From: Streptomyces fulvoviolaceus
Lineage (GTDB): Bacteria; Actinomycetota; Actinomycetes; Streptomycetales; Streptomycetaceae
Reading direction: 5' to 3'
DNA length: 42,397 bases
NCBI RefSeq assembly: GCF_000718165.1
Contig: NZ_JOEY01000067.1
Span: forward strand, 1 to 42,397
The translations under genes and the position numbers were made by a program. Of this stretch, positions 36,993-42,397 are shown piece after piece (position 1 is the first letter of the stretch; each line of letters begins with the position of its first letter). A model generated the notes under the pieces. That model saw only the letters and a list, made by a program, of their open reading frames with translations, ran no database searches and had not been told where the DNA came from.

Positions 36993-38426
36993 TCACCCCG
37001 CGACTGTCTCCAGGACCGGCGCCGGAGTCGACTCCCCGGTCTCCACGGAACGCTTCCGCGAGGGGATCAACAGGGCGGCGACCCCCGCGAGGGCGACCAC
37101 CGCGGCGCCCGTGACCAGCGCGGGGCGCAGGCCGTCGACGAAGGTCTGACCGGTCTCGTAGCCACCCTGGGCCGAGAAGATCGACGCCATGACGGCGATA
37201 CCGAGCGCGCCGCCGACCTCGCGCAGGGCGTTGTTGGCGCCGGAGGCGATGCCCTGTTCCTTGGGGATGACGCTGGACATGACCAGGTTGGCGGCGGGCG
37301 CGAAGAACAGGGCCATGCCGACGCCGCTGATGATCAGGCCGGGCAGCTGGCTGGCGTAGGAGGCGTCGGTGGTGGCCACGGCGGCCATGTAGGCGAGACC
37401 CGCCGCCTGGAGGAAGAGGCCGGTGGCCACGACCGGGCGGCCGCCGATGCGGTCGGAGAGGATGCCGGCGATCGGGGCGACGAGCATCGGCATGCCGGTC
37501 CAGGGCAGCATGCGCAGGCCGGCCTCGGTGGGCGAGTTGCCGAGCACGCCCTGCATGTACTGGCTGAGCAGGAAGATCGAGCCGAACATGCCGAGGAACA
37601 TCAGAAGGCTGGCCGCGTTGATCCCGGCGAAGGCCCGGGAACGGAACAGGCGCATCGGGAGCATGGGGTTCTTGGCCCGGGTGCTGTAGAGGACGAAGCC
37701 CACCAGCAGCGCCGCCCCGGCGAACAGGCCGGTCAGGACGAGGGAGCCGGTCCAGCCCTCGGCGGGGCCACGGACCAGGCCGTAGACGATTCCGAAGAGG
37801 CCGCCGCTGGCGAGCAGGGTGCCGGGGATGTCGAGCCGGGAGCCGGTGCCGAAGGACTCGGCGAGGCGGAGGCGGGCGAGGGGCAGCAGGGCGAGGCCCA
37901 GCGGCACGTTCAGCCAGAAGATCCACTGCCAGGAGATGTGTTCGGTGAGGCTGCCCCCGATGAGGGGGCCGGAGGCCACCGCGAGCCCGTTGACGGCGCC
38001 CCAGATGCCGTACGCCATTCCGCGTTTGGCGACGGGAACGGCCGCCGTGAGGAGTGTGAGCGTCAGCGGCATCATGATCGCGGCGCCGACGCCCTGGACC
38101 GCGCGGGCTGCGATCAGGCTGTCGATGCCGGGCGCCATGGCCGCAGCGGCGGACGCGCCGGTGAAGATCGTGAGACCGGTGAGGAAGAGACGGCGACGGC
38201 CGAACCGGTCGCCGAGTGCCGCGCCGGTCATGAGGAGGACGGCGAAGGTGAGTGTGTAGGCGCTCACCGTCCATTCCAGGTCGTCCATCCCCCCGCCGAG
38301 GTCCTTGCGGATGGAGGGCAGGGCCGTGGTGACGACGAGGTTGTCGAGGGCCGCCATGAATCCGGCGACGCTGGTGATGACGAGGGCCCAGACGGCCCCT
38401 CCACGACGTTCGGTCTGCTGTGACAT
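36993..38426 (-). CDS. DHA2-family MFS drug exporter
   Basis: 477 residues, ATG with GGGGGAGAG upstream. The first membrane helix carries LDNLVVTTALPSIRKDLGG, and the loop motif GDRFGRRRLFLTGL follows. About 14 hydrophobic segments are visible (for example LIAARAVQGVGAAIMMPLTL, WIFWLNVPLGLALL), as in EmrB/QacA-type proton-driven multidrug exporters. It sits just downstream of a TetR gene on the same strand. A GTTAGT-GATT-ACTAAC operator is 39 bases before its start, so it is very likely the regulated target. Substrate unknown. Confidence 0.9.
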   Translation of the reverse strand: MSQQTERRGGAVWALVITSVAGFMAALDNLVVTTALPSIRKDLGGGMDDLEWTVSAYTLTFAVLLMTGAALGDRFGRRRLFLTGLTIFTGASAAAAMAPGIDSLIAARAVQGVGAAIMMPLTLTLLTAAVPVAKRGMAYGIWGAVNGLAVASGPLIGGSLTEHISWQWIFWLNVPLGLALLPLARLRLAESFGTGSRLDIPGTLLASGGLFGIVYGLVRGPAEGWTGSLVLTGLFAGAALLVGFVLYSTRAKNPMLPMRLFRSRAFAGINAASLLMFLGMFGSIFLLSQYMQGVLGNSPTEAGLRMLPWTGMPMLVAPIAGILSDRIGGRPVVATGLFLQAAGLAYMAAVATTDASYASQLPGLIISGVGMALFFAPAANLVMSSVIPKEQGIASGANNALREVGGALGIAVMASIFSAQGGYETGQTFVDGLRPALVTGAAVVALAGVAALLIPSRKRSVETGESTPAPVLETVAG

Positions 38427-38464
38427 CTCTCCCCCAGAGAGCGATCATCGATAATGGCTGATTA

Positions 38465-38480
38465 GTTAGTGATTACTAAC
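38465..38480. promoter_or_regulatory. TetR operator, exporter side
   Basis: GTTAGTGATTACTAAC is an inverted repeat (GTTAGT and ACTAAC, four-base spacer) between the exporter and tetR. The same half-sites occur in front of tetR (39108-39127). Confidence 0.75.
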
Positions 38481-38529
38481 CTTCGTGCTCATGAAAAGGC
38501 GCCGACGACGCCTTCCTTTCCTCGTGTTC

Positions 38530-39099
38530 CTAGTGCTCCAGCCGGCCCTTGATCCGCGCCGACGGGTACAGCCCTTCCCAGACCCGGTGCCCGGGCGGGA
38601 AGCCCATCGCCACCAGACAGTTGATGAGCATTCCGTACGCCAGGAAGGTCGTCGTCTCGTTGACGTCGGCACCGAGGGGCAGATGGACGGTGTCCCACAG
38701 CCGCATCCAGCCGGCCCGCACCGACTCGCCGAACTCGTGCTCACCGGCCTCCTCGGCGGCGGCCACGGCGACGTACATCTGCATCTGCATCATCAGCCGC
38801 TCGGGCCGCTCCGCGATGACCTTGGTGTACGCGTTCGCCATGGCATGCAGGGCCTCTTCGCCCTCGAGTCCCTTGGCGGCCTCCTCGAAGGTACGAATCG
38901 TGTCCTCGACGCACCGTTCGGCCGCCGCGAGGAACATCGCCTTCTTCCCCGGGAAGAGCCGGAAGAGGTACGGCTGCGAGACGCCGACGCGCTTGGCGAT
39001 CGCCTCGGTCGACGTGCCGTAGTACCCACCGCGGGCGAACTCGGCCGTCGCCGCACGAATGACGCTCTCGCGCCTCTCTTCTGCGCTCATCCTGACCAT
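38530..39099 (-). CDS. TetR-family repressor
   Basis: 189 residues from ATG 39099 (MVRMSAEERRESVIRAATAE). The N-terminal HTH is clear: FARGGYYGTSTEAIAKRVGV then SQPYLFRLFPGKKAMFLAAA. The rest is the helical ligand-binding and dimer domain. A second ATG (MSAEERR) lies three codons in. The operator begins nine bases upstream of the ATG, and a -10-like TAACTT ends six bases before it, so the mRNA may be leaderless. It most likely represses itself and the exporter downstream and releases on ligand binding. Confidence 0.9.
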   Translation of the reverse strand: MVRMSAEERRESVIRAATAEFARGGYYGTSTEAIAKRVGVSQPYLFRLFPGKKAMFLAAAERCVEDTIRTFEEAAKGLEGEEALHAMANAYTKVIAERPERLMMQMQMYVAVAAAEEAGEHEFGESVRAGWMRLWDTVHLPLGADVNETTTFLAYGMLINCLVAMGFPPGHRVWEGLYPSARIKGRLEH

Positions 39100-39107
39100 G
39101 CGAGTAA

Positions 39108-39127
39108 GTTAGTACTCAATCACTAAC
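39108..39127. promoter_or_regulatory. TetR operator, autoregulatory
   Basis: GTTAGT-ACTCAATC-ACTAAC. Reversed, it reads AGTTAGTGATTGAGTACTAA, identical to the exporter-side site except for a four-base insertion (GAGT). It overlaps the tetR promoter. Confidence 0.75.
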
Positions 39128-39173
39128 TTCGTCAAGGGGTCTCCTCTTGGGGAGTCCCCTCACAGGGGTATAA

Positions 39174-39208
39174 GTAAGGGGCGCCCCGCCATGGAGGGCG
39201 CCCCTTAC
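39174..39208 (-). terminator. Terminator between the MaoC pair and tetR
   Basis: Perfect 13-bp stem GTAAGGGGCGCCC / GGGCGCCCCTTAC with a nine-base loop, just downstream of the second MaoC gene. Confidence 0.85.
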
Positions 39209-39224
39209 CGCTGCTGCTCCGGCG

Positions 39225-39653
39225 TCAGGCCAGTCGTACGACCGCACGTGACATACCCAGCACCTTCTGCCCGGCGCTGGTCGCCGTGAGGTCCACGCGG
39301 ACCGTGTGGTCGTCGAGCTTGGCCGCGACCTTGCCGCTGACCTCGACGGTGGCGCCCTGGTCGTCGTTCGGGACGACGACCGGCTTGGTGAAGCGGACGC
39401 CGTACTCGACGACCGCGCCCGGGTCGCCGGCCCAGTCGGTGACCACGCGGATGGCCTCGGCCATGGTGAACATGCCGTGCGCGATGACGTCCGGCAGTCC
39501 GACCTCCTTGGCGAACTTCTCGTTCCAGTGGATCGGGTTGAAGTCCCCGGAGGCGCCCGCGTACTGGACGAGGGCGGCACGGGTCACAGGGAAGGTCCGG
39601 GCGGGCAGCTCGGTGCCGACCTCGACGTCGTCGTAAGCGATCTTCGCCGTCAT
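39225..39653 (-). CDS. MaoC-like dehydratase, HadB-type (catalytic)
   Basis: 142 residues. Hot-dog fold hydratase with the catalytic pair in GDFNPIHWN: Asp37 and His42, matching Asp36/His41 of mycobacterial HadB. AHGMFTMAEAIRVV forms the long central helix. With the gene just upstream it should make a HadAB-type heterodimer that dehydrates 3-hydroxyacyl thioesters. Seven bases separate the genes. Confidence 0.85.
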   Translation of the reverse strand: MTAKIAYDDVEVGTELPARTFPVTRAALVQYAGASGDFNPIHWNEKFAKEVGLPDVIAHGMFTMAEAIRVVTDWAGDPGAVVEYGVRFTKPVVVPNDDQGATVEVSGKVAAKLDDHTVRVDLTATSAGQKVLGMSRAVVRLA

Positions 39654-39660
39654 CGGTTCC

Positions 39661-40113
39661 TCACGCCTCCTCGGCCGCGCGGGCCACGAGCTTGGTCCAG
39701 GCGGTCACGACATGCTCGCCGGCCTCGTCGTGGACCTCGCCTCGGATGTCCAGGATGTCGTTGCCCGCCATGGACTTGATCGCCTCGATGGTGGAGGTGA
39801 CGGTGAGCCGGTCGCCGGCGCGCACGGGGCGGACGTAGGCGAACTTCTGGTCACCGTGCACCACGCGGCTGTAGTCCAGGCCGAGCTGCGGGTCCTGGAC
39901 GACCTGTCCCGCGGCCTTGAAGGTGATCGAGAACACGAAGGTCGGCGGGGCGATCACATCGGGGTGACCGAACGCCTTGGCGGCCTCCGGGTCGGTGTAC
40001 GCCGGGTTGGCGTCCCCCACCGCCTCCGCGAACTCACGGATCTTCTCCCGGCCCACCTCGTAGGGGTCGGTGGGCGGGTAGGTCCGCCCCACGAAGGACT
40101 GGTCGAGCGCCAT
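39661..40113 (-). CDS. MaoC-like dehydratase subunit, HadA-type (N-terminal domain)
   Basis: 150 residues: MALDQSFVGRTYPPTDPYEV, REKIREFAEAVGDANPAYTD, VIAPPTFVFSITFKAAGQVV. A hot-dog fold lacking the Asp/His pair of its partner, as in HadA, which supplies the substrate channel. It follows rpmG; in mycobacteria rpmG, hadA, hadB, hadC and trpT are adjacent in this order. Streptomycetes have no mycolic acids, so the substrate is presumably another acyl-CoA or acyl-ACP. Confidence 0.85.
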   Translation of the reverse strand: MALDQSFVGRTYPPTDPYEVGREKIREFAEAVGDANPAYTDPEAAKAFGHPDVIAPPTFVFSITFKAAGQVVQDPQLGLDYSRVVHGDQKFAYVRPVRAGDRLTVTSTIEAIKSMAGNDILDIRGEVHDEAGEHVVTAWTKLVARAAEEA

Positions 40114-40140
40114 GAGCTCGGCACCTCCTGGTGTCGATAA

Positions 40141-40150
40141 CGAACGTTCG
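40141..40150. promoter_or_regulatory. Palindrome upstream of the MaoC pair
   Basis: Perfect palindrome CGAACGTTCG, extended to RCGAACGTTCGY, 28 bases before the HadA-type start. It could be an operator for a TetR-type fatty-acid regulator. No regulator of that kind is encoded adjacent. Confidence 0.35.
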
Positions 40151-40170
40151 CTGCAGCGGACGAAACGACG

Positions 40171-40205
40171 CGAGGCCGCCCCCCGAACTGCAGGGGACGG
40201 CCTCG
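40171..40205 (-). terminator. Terminator after rpmG
   Basis: CGAGGCCG-C-CCCC and GGGG-A-CGGCCTCG pair around an 8-base loop, with one mismatch, 15 bases beyond the rpmG stop. Confidence 0.8.
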
Positions 40206-40219
40206 TGTACGAGCCTGAT

Positions 40220-40384
40220 TTATCGCGTTTCGCGGTGCGCGGTGTGCGCCTTGCAACGCGGGCAGTGCTTCTTCATCTCCAGTCGGTCCGGGTTGTTACG
40301 CCGGTTCTTCTTGGTGATGTAGTTCCGCTCCTTGCACTCCACGCAGGCCAGCGTGATCTTCGGGCGGACGTCGGTGGCAGCCAC
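40220..40384 (-). CDS. rpmG: Ribosomal protein bL33, zinc-binding type
   Basis: 54 residues from a GTG at 40384 with AAGGAG upstream ([20 protein letters not shown]). Two CxxC pairs (CVEC and CPRC) make this the zinc-ribbon (C+) paralogue. Streptomycetes usually keep a cysteine-free copy elsewhere under zinc control. Frame extends upstream to 40456 but into tRNA-side sequence. Confidence 0.93.
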   Translation of the reverse strand: MAATDVRPKITLACVECKERNYITKKNRRNNPDRLEMKKHCPRCKAHTAHRETR

Positions 40385-40472
40385 AGGAGTGCTCCTTGAC
40401 GAACGGATGGGACGATTAACGCACAGAAGAGTAGCCGATCGAAGGACCGACCCCACAATCGGCTACTGTCAG

Positions 40473-40545
40473 TAGCGGTGACCGGACTTGAACCGGTGAC
40501 ACAGCGATTATGAGCCGCTTGCTCTACCGACTGAGCTACACCGCT
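40473..40545 (-). tRNA. tRNA-Met (CAT), elongator
   Basis: Cloverleaf: acceptor AGCGGTG / CACCGCT; anticodon arm AGCGG-CTCATAA-TCGCT gives CAT; T arm GGTTCAAGTCC. A1-U72 is paired, so it is the elongator rather than the initiator. 3' CCA not encoded. Confidence 0.93.
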
Positions 40546-40591
40546 GCGATGCGATCGGCCCCCGCCTTGCGACGGGAACCTTTCACACCAG

Positions 40592-40664
40592 AGCCCCAAT
40601 ACGGAATCGAACCGTAGACCTTCTCCTTACCATGGAGACGCTCTACCGACTGAGCTATTGGGGC
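40592..40664 (-). tRNA. tRNA-Thr (GGT)
   Basis: Cloverleaf: acceptor GCCCCAA / TTGGGGC; anticodon arm TCTCC-ATGGTAA-GGAGA gives GGT; T arm GGTTCGATTCC. 3' CCA not encoded. 46 bases upstream of tRNA-Met on the same strand. Confidence 0.93.
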
Positions 40665-40929
40665 GAGCGATGAAGACATTACACGCTCGGCTGCCGTTCA
40701 CCCAAATCCGTTTCGCGGCACCCGCCTCGGCCGGTTCCGCGGGCCTCGAACCGGGCCCCCAGGGGTCTCAGGAGCCCCTCCCGTACGGCGGACCACACCG
40801 GTACGACTATTGCGCTCCTCCCCGTGACCGGCGGGTCGTCACCCTAGGCTCGACCCACTCTGCGTGATCTTGCGTCCCCTTGCGCGGTCCGAGCTCGCGC
40901 AGACCCCGAGCCCGAGCCTCTGGAGCGCG

Positions 40930-42297
40930 ATGCCCGACAGCCAGCCGCAGCCGCCCCACTCCTCTTCCGGGTCGTCGTCAGGGGCGTCGTCAGGGTCGTC
41001 GTCGAGTTCGTCATCCGGTTCTTCGTCTTCTTCGTCCGGTTCCTCGTCGGGGTCGTGGGCGGGGTCGGCGGCGGGGTCGGCGGCGGGGCAGGCCGAGGGG
41101 GCCGCCCTCCTGTTGTGCGGGGCGCGGCTGACCGATGGGCGGACCGTGGACGTACGGCTGGGCGGCGGGCGTATCGAGGCGGTCGGTACGACCGGAAGTC
41201 TGGCGGTGGGCGGCACGCGCGCGCGTGGCGCGCGCGTGGACCTCAGCGGCTATCTGCTCCTGCCGGCCCCGGTCGAGCCGCACGCCCACGGCGACACGGC
41301 ACTGTCTGACGACGTCGGCGGACCGGTCTCGTACGACCCCGAGGACGTCCAGCGCCGGTCCACGGAGGCGGCCCTGCTGCAACTCGGGCACGGGGCGACC
41401 GCGCTGCGGGCACACGTGCGCGTGGGCGATGTTCAGGGGCTGGGCGCTCTGGCCGCCGTACTGCAGGCACGGCGTTCGCTGCGCGGGCTCACCGAGTTGA
41501 CGGCGGTGGCGATGCCGAGGGTGCTGACCGGGGTGGCCGGGGCCGACGGGCTCGCGATACTGCGCGACGCGGTGAAGATGGGCGCCTCGGTGGTGGGCGG
41601 TTGTCCGGATCTCGATCCCGATCCGACGGGCTATGTGGAGGCGGTCCTGGAGGTCGCCTCCGAGCACGGCTGCCCCGTCGACCTGCACACCGACGCCACT
41701 GACCCCGCCCGGCTAGCCCGGCTCGCGGCGATGGCCGGCGGGCTGCGCCCCGGCGTGACGCTCGGCCCGTGCGGCGGCCTCGGTCGGCTGCCCGCCGAGG
41801 TGGCGTCCCGGACCGCCGACCAACTCGCCGCGGCCGGGGTGGCGGTGGTGTGCCTGCCGCAGGGCGGCTGCGGAGGCGTCGACCGGCGGGGCACGGCTCC
41901 GGTACGGCTGCTGCGTGCGGCCGGGGTGCAGGTGGCTGCCGGCAGCGGGGCGCTGAGGGACGTGTCGAATCCGGTCGGGCGTGGTGATCCGCTGGAGGCC
42001 GCCTATCTGCTGGCCTCTCGGTACGGGCTGCGGCCCGAGGACGCGTACGACGCGGTGAGCGCGTCGGCTCGGGCTGTGCTCGGGCTGCCCGAGGTGCGCG
42101 TGGAGGCCGGTTTTCCGGCCGAGTTGCTCGCGGTGCGGGGGGATCGGCTGGCGGGGGCTCTGTCGCTGGCGTACAGCCGGATCGTGGTGCATCGGGGGCG
42201 CGTGGTGGCGCGGACGAGCGCGGTGCGGGAGTACTACAACTCGGCCGTGGCTGCGGAGTTGGGGCTGCCTCGGCAGGGGCGGGGGGAGTTGTCGTAG
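40930..42297 (+). CDS. Amidohydrolase-like protein with Ser/Gly-rich N-terminus
   Basis: 455 residues from ATG 40930 (MPDSQPQPPHSSSGSSSGAS); an upstream in-frame ATG at 40864 is less likely. Residues 11 to about 55 are an almost pure Ser/Gly run. A metal-dependent amidohydrolase fold follows: the small beta domain (AALLLCGARLTDGRTVDVRL), then LLLPAPVEPHAHGDTALSDD with the HxH metal pair, CPVDLHTDATD, and a C-terminal VRVEAGFPAELLAVRGDRL. It resembles cytosine-deaminase/dihydroorotase-like members. However, the usual later metal residues read GLGRLP and AAGSGALRDVSNPVG, so substrate and even activity are uncertain. The 100 bases after it hold no gene. Confidence 0.75.
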   Translation: MPDSQPQPPHSSSGSSSGASSGSSSSSSSGSSSSSSGSSSGSWAGSAAGSAAGQAEGAALLLCGARLTDGRTVDVRLGGGRIEAVGTTGSLAVGGTRARGARVDLSGYLLLPAPVEPHAHGDTALSDDVGGPVSYDPEDVQRRSTEAALLQLGHGATALRAHVRVGDVQGLGALAAVLQARRSLRGLTELTAVAMPRVLTGVAGADGLAILRDAVKMGASVVGGCPDLDPDPTGYVEAVLEVASEHGCPVDLHTDATDPARLARLAAMAGGLRPGVTLGPCGGLGRLPAEVASRTADQLAAAGVAVVCLPQGGCGGVDRRGTAPVRLLRAAGVQVAAGSGALRDVSNPVGRGDPLEAAYLLASRYGLRPEDAYDAVSASARAVLGLPEVRVEAGFPAELLAVRGDRLAGALSLAYSRIVVHRGRVVARTSAVREYYNSAVAAELGLPRQGRGELS

Positions 42298-42397
42298 GGG
42301 TGGGTGCCTGCGGCGCCTGTGCGGGTGTGGTGGGGGTGGGTGTAGCGCCTTGGGTTGTGTGGTGGGTCGGGGCCGTGCCGGGGGGGGGCCCTCCTCG

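Noticed and set aside
40955..41090. CRISPR-like or tandem repeat array
   Set aside because: Simple TCG/TCN coding repeats without spacers. No CRISPR array or cas gene seen anywhere in the window.

Overview
The window is high-GC actinobacterial chromosome and looks like Streptomyces. The gene order rpmG, MaoC pair, murB, aspC, tRNA-Trp, secE, nusG, rplK, rplA, rplJ, rplL, rpoB, rpoC, the 1161-residue RpoB and 1299-residue RpoC, and the WhiB-like regulator all fit that genus. It falls into two parts: a phage-tail gene cluster (1 to about 18.2 kb, mostly plus strand) and a conserved housekeeping block (18.2 to 42.4 kb, mostly minus strand).

The left part encodes a complete non-contractile (siphophage-type) tail with no capsid, portal, terminase, integrase or replication genes visible. 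In order it holds: a partial minus-strand gene; a divergent WhiB-like/XRE regulator pair; a tail terminator; the major tail tube; a tail assembly chaperone with a -1 frameshift; an inserted island (two divergent unknown genes sharing an AYxAGWxD motif, a DUF3592-like pair of which one is frameshifted, and an unknown membrane protein); two short paralogous tape-measure proteins; a distal tail protein; a decayed fibre gene; three tandem fibres with a shared N-terminus and variable C-termini; a Gp37-like tail protein; two small baseplate or tip proteins; and a lysis cassette (amidase endolysin, holin-like protein, coiled-coil membrane protein). This gene content is what an F-type (flexible, non-contractile) tailocin should have. 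The cluster sits directly beyond the 3' end of rpoC, where streptomycetes usually carry rpsL-rpsG-fusA-tuf within a few kb.

The right part, read on the minus strand from high to low coordinates, runs: Met and Thr tRNAs, rpmG, a HadA/HadB-like MaoC pair, a TetR regulator with its DHA2-type MFS exporter and two matching operators, murB, a hypothetical gene, then (plus strand) an adenosine-deaminase-like gene and aspC, then (minus strand) tRNA-Trp, secE, nusG, rplK, rplA, two paralogous lipoproteins, rplJ, rplL, rpoB and rpoC. Clear hairpin terminators separate most of these units. A plus-strand amidohydrolase with a Ser/Gly-rich N-terminus closes the window.

The most notable items are the capsid-less tail cluster beside rpoC, its duplicated tape measures and fibre array, the inserted island with a LexA-box-like site, and the three related inverted-repeat sites between the WhiB-like and XRE genes. 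All functional calls are from reading the sequence; no database search was possible.
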